Under the pieces are notes generated by a model, which had not been told where the DNA came from, did not search any database, and saw nothing but the letters and a program-made list of their open reading frames with translations. Shown one piece after another: positions 1 to 10,928 of a DNA stretch of 64,000 bases (positions within the stretch are counted from its first letter, which is position 1; each line of letters starts with the position of its first letter). Location of the stretch: the NCBI GenBank assembly GCA_026936325.1, contig JAPTHN010000074.1, positions 744,001 through 808,000 of the forward strand. The letters run 5' to 3'. The position numbers and the translations under genes are program-made. Source of the stretch: Platynereis dumerilii. Its lineage: Eukaryota > Annelida > Polychaeta > Phyllodocida > Nereididae.

Positions 1-2200
1 TATAAGGAAGGGCGAACCACTCGGACCCGCAACAGGCGCCGGCCGCAAGATCACTAGCATCGGAGAAGACATGGACAGGGTCGTCCCAGGAGGGGGCGAA
101 GTAACTGATACCATTGTGAGACTGGAGGCATCGGACCCACCATTGAAGGTCGGCCCGAGCCTCGGAGTCCAGGCGAATGGAATGGTGCAGGCTCTTGGCC
201 GACTTGGCCGCTTGAATGAGCCTGCCCAGGAAGGCCCTCCCCTGGCGGACGACCCTGGCCGCGAAAGAACATTTCCCCACGATGCTAAGAAGCCTGCGCT
301 TAGAGATGGCCCTAGAACCTAGCCAGCCAGAGACCTCCGAGCGAAGGTCTCGCAGGCGCTCATCCGAGATGCGAAGTTGACCGAGGGGGGCGTCGATGAC
401 TATACCAAGAAACTCTACCACCGGGCTGGGGTCAGTGACCTTTGAAGGCTGGACACTGAACCCCGCAGCTCGACAAGTCGAGAGCATGATGCCCAGATTC
501 TGTAGACAAGCTTCATAAGATTCGGCAAGAACAAGAAAATCGTCGACATAGCGAACGACTGAGTCAACGACGCCCCCCAAGACCATGAACTTAAAAAGGG
601 CCCTGGCAAACAAATCAAAAAGAAAGGGGGCAGACCTAAGACCGAAGTTGAGAACCTTGTAGAAATAATACTTGGTACACCCAGCGGCATCGGGCCAGGA
701 CAGGCCCATCAAATGCCACTCATCTGGAGATATAAAAATGTGCTTATAAGCATCTCTCAGATCTAATTTTGCCATAAAGATAGGACCAGGACTCAACCGC
801 CGACAAAAATAAGCGGCGTCGTCGACCGACGAATAGGAGAAAGAATGCTCATCACGATCAATTAAGGAATTAACAGAACCCGAGGCAGGGTATGACAGGT
901 CGTGAATGAGTCTAATTTTTGAAGAATCTTTCTTCAAAAAGGCGCCGAGTGGAGAGACAATAAAGGAAGGGAAGGGGGGGTGGTCGAAGGGACCCAAGAG
1001 CCTACCCGCAGCCCTATCGGCATCAATGATATCGGAGACCTGAGACCGGAACTCCAGGCTCGAAGGCCAATTATGAGAGATCACCTGGGAAGAGGCCGGG
1101 GGGATAAACACGAGGGAGGGACTCGGCCCAGAAGTCTACATCAAGAGCTGGAAGAAACGGGGGGTTTTTTGGAGGCAGCAACTGCACGACAGGAGGGGGT
1201 GCTGCAGGAGATTTGGGGCTGGGACCCCCCACAGCCGGTGCAGATGTGTTGACGATGGCACCGCTCGGCCCCCCAGGAACACTTATTTGTCTGGAACTTG
1301 AAGCAGACCTCCCCCCCAACATCTTGGGACCTGCCCCCCCCTGACTTGGAACTGGATCCCGCCCCCCTGGAGGAGCGGCCGCTCCGAAAGGGCTGGGGGC
1401 GGGGGCACTCGGAGACGAAGTGATCAAGGGAATTACAGCGACTACACCTCTGCCCCTGTTTGGCAGCACTAGCGTCAAAGATCATGATGAACAGCTCGTG
1501 ATCAAGAGCCGAGAATTCGAGGGACCTAGCATGCCCTAGCCTCTGCCGATGGCGGAGGTCATACGCCAGAACGTTGGCGACCTTGAATTTTTGTGAGATG
1601 TTAATAATGAAGGAACGATACCTAGCCATCTGTACATATATGCTATAACCAAAGTGCTTTACAAGCACCATTTCGTAGGCCACCCAGGCCTCCAGCCATT
1701 TAAGCATAGAATTAATTGAACGTTTGGATTTAAATGAACGAACCTGAACATTTCCACTAAGGTCAATAGTTGACCTGATTTCATCGCTAACATCAAACAT
1801 TGAGTTATTCAGGAAATCACACAAGTTGACACACTCACCGCGTAAAGCGTGTTCAGCCGTCCGTTGGCTGATATGCTCAAGTCCATGTTCTAACTGAATG
1901 TCAGGTGGAGCTTGATCGTAGAAAGACTGGCTAGTGTTCATAGGAGTCGGATTGCCCATTGACGAGGGCTGGTGATCGTAACTGAGTGGAACGCGACAAT
2001 GAAATAGATAGAGAGGCGTTTATATACCCACCCAGAGGAATTCACAGCTTCTCCAAGCTGTGAGGAAATCCAGGATATAGAGAAACAGCGGGAAGAAAAG
2101 GTGAGACAGACATAACCGAGAAATATGACAAAATGACAATCCAGACAGTTTGAGAAATAAAAGCCAAAAAACAAAGAGCGCATGGCAGCAGACCCCCTGT
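1..2200 (-). mobile_element. DIRS/Ngaro-type tyrosine-recombinase retrotransposon, partial fossil
   Basis: A retroelement on the minus strand, cut by the window edge. Visible parts are a Gag-like ORF (1141-1959) and, downstream of it at about 1-1000, reverse transcriptase reading into the start of an RNase H-like region. The RT has a Y-V-D-D-F active-site box, and its K-C-S-F-A-A / G-R-A-F-L-G-R-L stretch parallels the Ngaro-type RT at 25.4-32.0 kb, which is why DIRS/Ngaro kin is preferred to LTR families. The recombinase and terminal repeats would lie outside the window. The copy looks broken, with a few breaks, and is older than the 25-32 kb element. The right boundary is approximate. Confidence 0.7.
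1141..1959 (-). CDS. Gag-like protein of the partial DIRS/Ngaro-type element
   Basis: This 272-residue ORF starts at an ATG (1959) and is the first ORF of the fossil element. Its C-terminal third carries a zinc-knuckle-like C-x2-C-x4-H-x4-C (C-S-R-C-N-S-L-D-H-F-V-S-E-C) and then a CCCH-like cluster (V-C-F-K-F ... C-H-R-Q-H-I-C-T-G-C), with a Ser/Gly-rich linker between them. The second cluster resembles the one in the Gag-like protein at 26674-28260, so nucleic-acid binding is inferred. The middle part is not recognised. Treated as an element fossil, not a host gene. Confidence 0.6.
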   Translation of the reverse strand: MGNPTPMNTSQSFYDQAPPDIQLEHGLEHISQRTAEHALRGECVNLCDFLNNSMFDVSDEIRSTIDLSGNVQVRSFKSKRSINSMLKWLEAWVAYEMVLVKHFGYSIYVQMARYRSFIINISQKFKVANVLAYDLRHRQRLGHARSLEFSALDHELFIMIFDASAAKQGQRCSRCNSLDHFVSECPRPQPFRSGRSSRGAGSSSKSGGGRSQDVGGEVCFKFQTNKCSWGAERCHRQHICTGCGGSQPQISCSTPSCRAVAASKKPPVSSSS

Positions 2201-2214
2201 CCCTCTGCCCGGCT

Positions 2215-4740
2215 TCAATATACCTTAGTATTACACACTAAGCAACCAATATGTGGATACAGTAACAGTTAGAGTAACAGCTACTAGCCCATCAACATCA
2301 ACAGCACAACACAAGTCAAGTCAGCCGGGGTATACCAGCACAACACAAGTCAAGTCAGCAGAAAAGTTCTTGTATTTTATAGCTCAATTTTAGAAGAACA
2401 TTATTGCCCTTGCATTGCAGTCTCATTGTGTTGAGTGCAGGCTGTCTGCAGCATTTTTGGAATCAAATTCCAGGATTTTCTAGGCTTTTCTTGGCCCAAA
2501 TTTTCCCAAAATCAAGACCAATCTTCCAGAGAATGCAGATTACTTTTTTTCTGATAGTAAAAATGTATCTGCGACCTGACTGTCACAAGAAATCGCAAAA
2601 TATTCAGCTGTGTTTCTTTTTTTTTTATTAGTATGAAGCAGATTCCAGGCCTTTTGTGGTAAATGCAATTTTTTCAAGGCTTTTCAAGGACTGGCAGACA
2701 CCCAGTAGTTACAGTCAGCGAAGTGCAAGTGATTACTTCAAACTGCTTGTGTTACTGTGATGTCATTGCATATTCAATAGGTCAATAATGAATCATTTGG
2801 TGCCTTCTACAGTTTTAATCAATCGAGTAACTGAATTATTGCCAATATTGCTTCACAAGACTGTGGCATTTTTGAAGATGCGTAAAGAAATATATATTCC
2901 TACAGACGACTCCTAAATACATTTAACTTACCATTTTAGATTTATAGAAAATTCACCCTGTACTAGGACTCAAGACTCAAGACTCAAGACACATTTATTC
3001 GCCTATGAAATACATGTCCGTTTTTTTTTTAAAGTAAACACTTTTCATTAATAGGCGAGAGATCACTCTAAGACAAAAATATTGTCGCTGACGAGTGACC
3101 ACCCTGAGTGGAATTGACTGCTGAGAGAACCATGCATACCATTATACAATTTTTATAAAATTCTGTATGAGAAGTTATTGTTATTTTTGAAATTGATTGA
3201 GGAGCAAATTGAGAATAATATATAATTAATGATGACTATAATTAGTTATAGCAAAATTACATAAACATCTTAGGATGTTCGAGCCATCAAACAATATCAA
3301 AGAACACCTTTTTTCTCACTCTCTTTTTTTTTTGTTTTTTAGCATAAACATCAAAGTACTTCAAAATGTAATTAAAAAACCAAAAAAAAAAACAAAAAAA
3401 AACCAAGTATATCATCTAGGAGTTCCTACTTCGATATATATCTGAAGATTGAGGGATGCGACCACGAACACTTGAATCTATTCTTAGATGATGACGTTAT
3501 AAGTCTTTAAACAAGAGTATGAAACTGTTTTGAGATCTCCAAAGGGGTTCCCCGACTTTGAAGTGCTTTAACAAGACAATTAAATTACTACCATCCATGT
3601 AAATGATCTCAACAGATCAGAAATATTCTTATTAACTGAGTTTACAAAACACTGTGTGTTGATTGAGCACAGTAAACCTATATTGTAAGATTAAAGTGAA
3701 CAATGTAGTTACAATTTAGCAAGAGGACCGCCTCTTTTGTCCAGTTGACGTTACGTTTGAAAGTGTTTATAGGGGGGTAACTTCCTCTTTTTTTTCACAA
3801 AAAAAAATCTAAAGTTACACAAAATATCATGTTAAGTCTGACCATTCTTTGGCGTGGCTTATAGCTAATAGCTATACAAACTGAAGAAATATTTATGTTA
3901 TGTGCATGGACATGTCTTTCCCTATAGCTTAGCTAATGTTGAACCTTGGGGGGGGGGGGGAGGGTATGCTATTTTTGCTGTCTCTTTATAGGCCAGCACC
4001 TTCTTTTTGAAATTATTAGTTTGAAAAATATATATAAACATGTGAAATCAACCTTAAACAACCTGACAGAAAAACGTTTCTTACTGAACAAAAACTAACA
4101 ATTTCAACCCTAGTTATCAAACTACTGAGGGTTTTGCTCCAAAATGTCATTTTAATGTGAACTTTTTAAAAGACGATTACCTTTTGGCAAAGTACTTTCT
4201 TTGTCATGTAAAAAAAAGAAGGCTCAACACTGTATTTTATTTTATTTTTGGAACTATAGTGCTTCAAAAATACCAGAATTATTTATCTCTTTTTTTAAAT
4301 AAAAATTTCACTGTAGTATATATAATATTAAACTGTGTTTTTCACAAGATAAATTTGTTTCTGATCTTCACAGTAGCCTATTATTTTCTGTCATCATCTT
4401 CAAATTTAACTTTTCAAGGTCTTTTCGAAATATCATATTAGCATAGGCAGTGAAATCATAATTGATGGATACATTCTCATATCCTTATCAGCGCTGGTGC
4501 AATACACCTTTTTCATTATTCTGTGCAAATGTTATGGTCCTACATTAAATATGGACTGAGAAATAAAAGAAAAACCACCCTGGAGTCTATCAGATTTCCC
4601 TTGAAATTGTGTGAGAGTGCCCCCCTGCATGCTACAACCAATCTGGAATCCACGGTCGATGAATGACCTTAGGTAGCTAGTACCGATCTTTCAAATCTGA
4701 TTGGTCGAGAGAACAATGCAATCAACATCCGCTCATTCAC
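2215..4740. other. intergenic, no gene seen
   Basis: No coding region is supported here. At 2303-2360 a short block containing GGGGTATACCAGCACAAC sits between two copies of an ACAAGTCAAGTCAGC repeat; the same block occurs reversed at about 40673-40692, so it looks like a retroposon 3' tail. At 2965-2992 a CAAGACT tandem followed by ACATTTATTC resembles the simple-repeat 3' tail of a LINE. The rest is AT-rich with homopolymer runs (A/C runs near 3385-3410, a G run at 3948-3961). Confidence 0.5.
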
Positions 4741-4890
4741 AATTGCTCTGTGACGTCACGTACTACATGCTTGTCCGCTGATATGTGGACAGGGACGAGT
4801 CAGGCTACAACTGGCTGGGTTGCCATGACGTCAATGCATTTGTGAAGCTATAAATAGATTGTGACACCAAACTGGGACCAAGAGACGGTC
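4740..4890 (+). promoter_or_regulatory. promoter-like block: two CRE palindromes and a TATA box
   Basis: Two perfect TGACGTCA (CRE) palindromes lie at 4751-4758 and 4826-4833, followed by TATAAATAG at 4849-4857. A CTGATTGG (reverse CCAAT-like) motif is ~60 bp upstream of the first CRE. The order and spacing fit a TATA promoter firing near 4880. No gene is recognised downstream, and TGATTGG motifs also occur inside palindromic repeats in this window, so a repeat origin is possible. Confidence 0.3.
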
Positions 4891-5089
4891 CTAACTCTTA
4901 TTGTGTGTTGTAAACAAATCTGTATTGCCTGATTTTGACCAATTTGAAAATATTTAGAGGCTGCACCAGGTACAAAAAGGTATACAGAACAAGGTACAAA
5001 TTCATTTCAATCATGTCAACGTTAAATTAGTGTTTGAGAGAGGGAAATCCTTGACAAGGTCAGGTTGAATTTTGTAACAGCTTTCATAC

Positions 5090-5262
5090 TCTTATAATTA
5101 TGTAAACATTAATCATAGCGTCACGATCTGATAGATCCAAGTGCTCGTGGATGCGACGAAGAATTGTTTCAGCAAAGCGAAAACTATTTTGTGGAGAGCT
5201 TCCGAACCTGGGTCCCAACAATTGGTAGCCCAAGGCTCTACCAGCCGGGCTAGCCCCCTCCC
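5090..5262 (-). mobile_element. tRNA-derived SINE
   Basis: Read on the minus strand, the segment opens with a tRNA-like head: a box A-like TAGCCCGGCTGGTAGAGC and, about 35 bases later, a box B-like GGTTCGGAAGC. A non-tRNA body follows with an AT-rich end near 5090. This is the layout of a SINE with internal Pol III promoter boxes. No gene reading is credible here. Confidence 0.55.
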
Positions 5263-5569
5263 TTATATTCAAGAATTGTGTAATTGGGTGATGGCCGCTT
5301 GGCCATGATATGAAAAAAACTAGGACCCAGAAATTTGGCTGGGGACCCACTTTTTCACACCTCACTGAGTCCCCAGGACTCACTTTTTGAGCACCCCAAC
5401 AGAAACCCTGGTGTTGATGCTGGTCTATTGTTTGGAAAAGGTGTGAAGTTCAAACTTGAATTGGATGACACAGTTGTTTTAATTAGTCAGTCAGTAAATA
5501 CTTAAACCGATAACATAATAATGTATAGCTATCCCAAACATCCCCCCTCCGACTACAGCTCACATATTT

Positions 5570-5694
5570 ATCTATGTCTATCTATTTATCTATCTTTTGA
5601 TCTGTCTATCAGTCTATCTATCTTGCTAGCTATCTATCCATCTTGCTAGCTGTCTATCTATCTATGTATCTATCTAGCTATCTGACCATTCCAG

Positions 5695-5745
<51 letters not shown>

Positions 5746-5760
5746 GCTATATATATTGCT
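5570..5760. repeat. TATC microsatellite
   Basis: Imperfect then nearly perfect tetranucleotide (TATC)n with interspersed variants; the purest stretch is about 5696-5745. Confidence 0.9.
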
Positions 5761-5879
5761 ATTAAGCAATCCCCAACATCTCCCATGGAGCTTACAACAG
5801 AAACACATAATTATTTGTCCATCTAAACAATTAGATCTGTCTTTCTAAAATATCAGTTACTGGCTCACTGACTGCAGTG

Positions 5880-6350
5880 TTCAAAATAAGGGGGGGTCAA
5901 TGGGGTTTTGACCCCTTCCCCAATGCTCTTGGGACCCCCTTAAATACATTTTTCAGAAGGACCCTGAGGGGGTCCTGAAACCCCCCCCCCCCAAATACTG
6001 AATGAGTACAGCTCTTTGGCTTCTGGTGGCCCGATGACGGCCCGCCGACTCCCGGCTATGAGGGCTTCTTTCCTTCGGCATTGCAACTGAGAGACCCCCT
6101 CAAATAACATGCCCTATTTCGACCACTGGCTCACTGCCATCACAAGATGCGTTCTGGACTCCGCAAGTATGGAGAAAATTAACCAATGTCAAATAAAGTC
6201 ATGAGAACCAGCCAATCAGAGCACACTAGAATATATAATATTAAGTTGGCTACTCCCTAGAACTTATCACAAGCATTTGCAAAATTTATCACAGTTTCAG
6301 TTTGTCTCAAGTTTATTTTGTCAGCTTTTTAAGCTCTATCTCTTTCTTCT
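5880..6350. other. intergenic, G/C-run repeats
   Basis: It holds homopolymer-rich repeat sequence (GGGGGGGTCA ... TGACCCC and long C runs, 5888-5992) and a CCAGCCAATCAGAGCAC motif at about 6212 that recurs reversed at about 39020. No gene is seen. Confidence 0.4.
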
Positions 6351-6374
6351 TTAAACACACATAGATAGATAGAT

Positions 6375-6570
6375 AGATATGGTAAGTGCAGCCCTCTAAG
6401 CCCAGTTCTAGGCGCTCACAAGGGTCAATTGATGAGATGGGAGAGAGAGCAGGAGTCCTCAACATGCTACACATTTATCCCATCTAAGGGATCTTTTACT
6501 TGCCCAGCATAGACACTGATACAATAGTCCGCCAATTTAACGTCTCATCCGAACGACATCCAGCTGGGAT
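6375..6570. mobile_element. SINE-body-like repeat
   Basis: The stretch with GGGATCTTTTACTTGCCCAG followed by TTTAACGTCTCATCCGAACG resembles a SINE body that I recall as widespread in marine invertebrates. Related segments lie at about 40645-40868 and 45055-45245 (shared core GGGTCTTTCAGTTGCCCC). Boundaries are uncertain. Confidence 0.45.
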
Positions 6571-7314
6571 TTTCCTCATGAAGGTATACTGAAAATGTTT
6601 TCTGAAAGAATTTTTGAACATTGTACAATGTGCGACACATGACAGAGCTGTTGGTCGCGAAAAACAATTTGGGGAAATATCTAGGTGGTTTGCCCCCCCT
6701 GAAAAAAATCCTGGATATGCCACTGGTGCTGGTTACCTTTTGGAAATTTTTGTGGTGTTTTTTGCAAATTTATATCATTCAGGGGCAGAAAAATGGGAAA
6801 TAGAGAAGAAGAATGGGGAAATTGTGTAGAAAAAATGGAAAAATCTGTTAAAACTCTTCGTATAAATCCCCTTTTCTTTCAGTTTCTTTTTTCTGTTAAT
6901 TTCCCACTTCTTTTTTACCATTTCCCCAATTTCTGACCATTTCTCCCATTTTTCTTACCATTTCCCCATTTTACTGATAATTTCCACATTTTGCTTACCA
7001 TTTCCTTTTGCTCATAATTTCTCCATTTTTGTAGCCCCTATACTAGTATAGGGGGCTACTCTGTAATCACTGTGATCGTCGTGGAATGGAATATTTTGTA
7101 ATGACATCTCCTTCAACAGGACACTGCATATTCCCTCAAATGTCATTGAAAGTTGTTAGATATATCTTAACTTAGGTATTTACACCTCTTTTCATACAGT
7201 CAACACAGAAATTATTTGCACACCTTGAATTTTCATCATATATATAGTCACCAAGATAAATAGACCCCTAGTTCAAAGAATCGTCGCTAGGGGAGTTGAT
7301 ATATCAATGATTAT

Positions 7315-7315
<1 letters not shown>

Positions 7316-7363
<48 letters not shown>

Positions 7364-7454
7364 GGGGGCGACCATTTAATATCTCCTAAGAATAAGGGGG
7401 CAACCATTTAATATCTCCTAAGAATAAGGGGGCAACCATTTAATATCTACTAAG
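7316..7454. repeat. GATA microsatellite followed by three 32-bp direct repeats
   Basis: GATA repeats (7316-7361) run straight into three tandem 32-bp units starting at 7362, 7394 and 7426; each contains GGGGGCAACCATTTAATATC. They abut the 22-bp minisatellite. Confidence 0.9.
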
Positions 7455-7460
7455 GTGCTA

Positions 7461-8430
7461 GACATGGGGACTTACCCCCGCGGACATGGGGACTTACCCC
7501 CGCGGACATGGGGACTTACCCCCTCGGACATGGGGACTTACCCCTCGGACATGGGGACTTACCCCCGCAGACATGGGGACTTACCCCCGCGGACATGGGG
7601 ACTTACCCCCTCGGACATGGGGACTTACCCCCTCAGACATGGGGACTTACCCCCGCGGACATGGGGACTTACCCCCGCGGACATGGGGACTTACCCCCTC
7701 GGACATGGGGACTTACCCCCGCGGACATGGGGACTTACCCCCGCGGACATGGGGACTTACCCCCGACCCCCGCAGACATGGGGACTTACCCCCGCGGACA
7801 TGGGGACTTACCCCCGCGGACATGGGGACTTACCCCTTGGACATGGGGACTTACCCCCGCGGACATGGGGACTTACCCCCTCGGACATGGGGACTTACCC
7901 CCGCGGACAAGGGGACTTACCCCCGCGGACATGGGGACTTACCCCCGCGGACATGGGGACTTACCCCCGCGGACATGGGGACTTACCCCCGCGGACATGG
8001 GGACTTACCCCCGCGGACATGGGGACTTACCCCCGACCCCCTCGGACATGGGGACTTACCCCCGCGGACATGGGGACTTACCCCCGCGGACATGGGGACT
8101 TACCCCCCTTGGACATGGGGACTTACCCCCTCGGAGATGGGGACTTACCTACTCGGACAACGGGACTTACCCCCGCGGACATGGGGACAAACCCCGCGCG
8201 GACATGGGGACGTACCCCCGCAGACATGGGGACTTACCCCCTCGGACATGGGGACTTACCCCCTCGGACATGGGGACTTACCCCCTTGGACATGGGGACT
8301 TACCCCCGCGGACATGGGGACTTACCCCCGCGGACATGGGGACTTACCCCCGACCCCCTCGGACATTGGGACTTACCCCTCGGACATGGGGACATACGCC
8401 CACGGACATGGGGACTTACCCCGCGGACCC
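7461..8430. repeat. 22-bp GC-rich minisatellite, about 44 copies
   Basis: About 970 bp of tandem 22-bp units built on GACATGGGGACTTACCCC plus a variable CGCG/TCG spacer. Unit-length and base variants (CTCG, CAGA, inserted GACCCC) are dispersed through the array. Since 22 is not a multiple of 3 and the unit has no plus-strand stop, all three forward frames stay open and give long spurious proteins with the same 22-residue period. GGGG-ACTTA-CCCC within each unit can fold on itself. No coding function is supported. Confidence 0.95.
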
Positions 8431-8494
8431 CTGTTGCTGCTGCTAGGGTACCTCCCCCCTGGGGTGCCCAACCTCCTCGGCTGCCCCACTTAGC

Positions 8495-9042
8495 ATGGTG
8501 TCATGTACTGGTAGCAGAGCTCTGTGCATCTCATGCACACCATTCTAGTTTATTGTTTGTCTTGTGGAAAAATTTAAAAGGGGCTACCATTTCGTCCCTG
8601 TGGGACAGAATTAAAGGTGCATTGAGCGATCCTTTCTCCTCTATTGCATCTAGTTCTCACCATTTCCCCATTTTCCTTTCTAATTTTGCTAGTACATCAG
8701 CAGAAATTTCCCCAAAATCTGTTCAGGGGGCAAGTTGTTCCCCCTGCCCTCTCACCCCCCCCCCTAATGGCTATGCTACTGATCTCAATACCTTTTACAG
8801 GGTGGGGAACCAAAATTTTCCATGAACTTCCTTGTGCTAAAAAAGCATGTCATATCTACAGGAAAATTGTGAAAACAATACAGCATAATCATTAAGGTAT
8901 CAGCCATACCTGTGGAAGGTTAGAATGAGCTGTGATTAAAAATGACTCCACAGGAGACAAAAAGGAAGAGGTGGTCAGATTTGCTTCAGTGCCAAATGGA
9001 CTAAGAAACAATCCCTGACATAGTCAGAGTGATCTCACAACC
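8495..9042. other. intergenic, no gene seen
   Basis: Unique-looking sequence between the minisatellite and the hAT-type MITE, with polypyrimidine and C-run patches (8660-8765). No supported feature. Confidence 0.4.
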
Positions 9043-9050
9043 GGAATACA

Positions 9051-9239
9051 CATAGGCGTATGGGAGGGGGGGGCAGTAAGATTCGGGCAAAAAGACTAAA
9101 AAATTTGGGCAGATGATTAGGTAAAAACTATTTTAAATTAGTGATTTCCAGATCATTTGAAATGGTATTAAATTTAGATCTCGAAATTCGGGCAAATGTT
9201 GCTCGCCCCCCCAAAAATCGCGCGTCCCGTACGCCTATG
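9051..9239. mobile_element. hAT-type MITE with 8-bp target duplication
   Basis: A 189-bp element bounded by CATAGGCGTAYGGGA inverted ends. It is flanked by identical 8-bp direct repeats GGAATACA (9043-9050 and 9240-9247). An 8-bp duplication with such ends is the hAT signature. Relatives are at 16527-16754 and 33394-33550. Confidence 0.8.
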
Positions 9240-9429
9240 GGAATACAATATCATGAAGGCGATCAATGATGGGAAAGGAATGAGAGGGAAGTCTCGGAGT
9301 ATGTGGAGAGAATTAAGAGAGGAATGGAGCATTCCTGGAGTCACTGACGACAAAACTGACAAGGTACTTGCAACCTTCATGAGAGAGGTGGTTGAAGAGC
9401 TCCAGCCTCCAGGTGGACCTCAAGGTTGA

Positions 9430-10180
9430 CAGAGTGGCTATGCGAAATGATTATGGTCTGAAATCATATGTCAGGACCCCAAAGACACCATTCGGCCTAT
9501 TCCATTAAGGTCAGAAGATAGAAATGGTGAAAAAATTATGGGCTAAATTAGGAAGCATGGTTCGATATTCAATTTTTTTTTCAAACTATAAACGTTGGTT
9601 CTGGATTCCATTGTCAACAAAAGAAATGGCAAATTCTATATAAAATCAATAGAAGATGTCGATGGGACATTCAGGGCAAAGTATCCAGCTCAGGCAATGG
9701 TTTCTGGAGTCATGACTTCAGATAGAAAAATTATTCTTTATTTCTTGTTCATGCAAGTAAAGGGGGACGGACCTGATGTATACTACTAGGTCCATTGATG
9801 TCATGTTTTGCCATGGCTGGATTTGAATTACCCCAATAGTAACTATAGGAAGACTCAGGATGGTTCCCCATGCCTTATGGCCAAGAAAGTTCAGGATTTC
9901 CACTTAAAGAAATTTCAGAGACTTCTGGGCGGCCAACTTCTGGCCCTTCTCCAGCTCGGACTTTAATTCCCCTTACTTTTCCGTGTGGGGCATCTTAGAA
10001 TAGTTGGTCAACAAGACCTGTCACCTCGATTATGTTGTCCTCCTTGCTGTCTTCATGGCTCACGGCCTCAAAATATGAAGGCGCTTTTTTTCAAAGCATC
10101 ACCAAGTTTAGACAACCATATTGAATTTTTGATTGGAGATAAGAAAAGTCAAACTTCACAAAAAGGATCCTTTTTGTCCT
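9430..10180 (+). pseudogene. decayed Tc1/mariner-type transposase
   Basis: Conceptual translation in shifting frames gives the order typical of a Tc1/mariner (IS630) transposase. It reads an FTV-like D-S-I-V-N-K-R-N-G block near 9600; F-R-A-K-Y-P-A-Q-A-M-V-S-G-V near 9670-9710; V-Y-Y ... C-H-V-L-P-W-L near 9775-9820; Q-D-G-S-P at 9858-9872; and F-W-A-A-N-F-W-P ... F-N ... V-W-G-I-L near 9920-9995, which matches the family's FWPPSSPDLNPLDYSVW block. Several stops and frameshifts separate these blocks, so it is non-functional. No terminal repeats were paired with it. The hAT-type MITE lies just upstream. Confidence 0.7.
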
Positions 10181-10199
10181 GTTTCTAAGGCCTGAAAAT

Positions 10200-10925
10200 A
10201 TGAATTTGTTGTGACTTAGTAAAACCTTTCATTTCGACTGGAGTTTGAAATATTCCAAATTTTGAAAAATTTGCTTCCTCACCCTGTAGATCTGGCCTTC
10301 CTGCTATTGCCATAATTTGTTGTAAGCCGCTTGTACTTTCTTTTTTACTACACCGCCCCTCCCTCCTAGTGATACCACTGCTAAGTTTATTGTCTGTTCT
10401 ATTTCTCTGATCATGTATGAAAACCTAGGTCCCAAATTCTACACCATTTTCCCCAAGAATCTACTCACAAAAATGGCAAAACAACATACGCATAGTGAAC
10501 TCGCATGTGTTCCGCTTGCGACACAAGTTCTAGTTAGTGTCCTTTCTTCCTTGAAATTCATTGTAGGCCCCCAAAATTGTTGGTGTCCTGCTAAACACCA
10601 TGGCTGTACACAAAAACGCACTTTTTTCAAAAAGTATAAGAAGTCTGCTGCCTAGATTAATTCAACTAACGTATTTAGTTACCCTCCGGTGGAAAAAACA
10701 ACAACAAATGTTTGGATCATTGTGGATTTAAAGGACAATAAATGACCACAACTGCTCCTCTGATTGAATTCTGCTGGTTTGCTCACAAAATATTTTATGA
10801 GATAAATTTTTTTCTGGAATATTTTCACATCTGACTTGACTTTTGGTCCTTGAGCATCAATAAAACCTGATAAAACTGTTCACACACAGCTTTGTGACAA
10901 ACTGGATATTGGTTTTGCTGAGCCA
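10200..10925. other. intergenic, no gene seen
   Basis: AT-rich sequence between the transposase relic and the foldback element. Short ORFs on both strands show no recognisable domain. Confidence 0.4.
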
Positions 10926-10928
10926 CAT

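Noticed and set aside
7036-7064. Palindrome GTAGCCCCTATACTAGTATAGGGGG as a terminator or Helitron hairpin
   Set aside because: No CTRR end or TC start was found nearby; probably the end of an unpaired MITE.
7455-8825. Long overlapping plus-strand ORFs (456, 335, 312 residues) with M-G-T-Y-P-R-G-H-G-D-L-P repeats
   Set aside because: They are the three-frame translation of a 22-bp minisatellite; the frames are interchangeable and none has unique coding sequence.
9196-9429. 77-residue ORF beginning inside the hAT-type MITE
   Set aside because: Its start lies in the inserted MITE; the rest may be degraded transposon coding sequence but no family was recognised.
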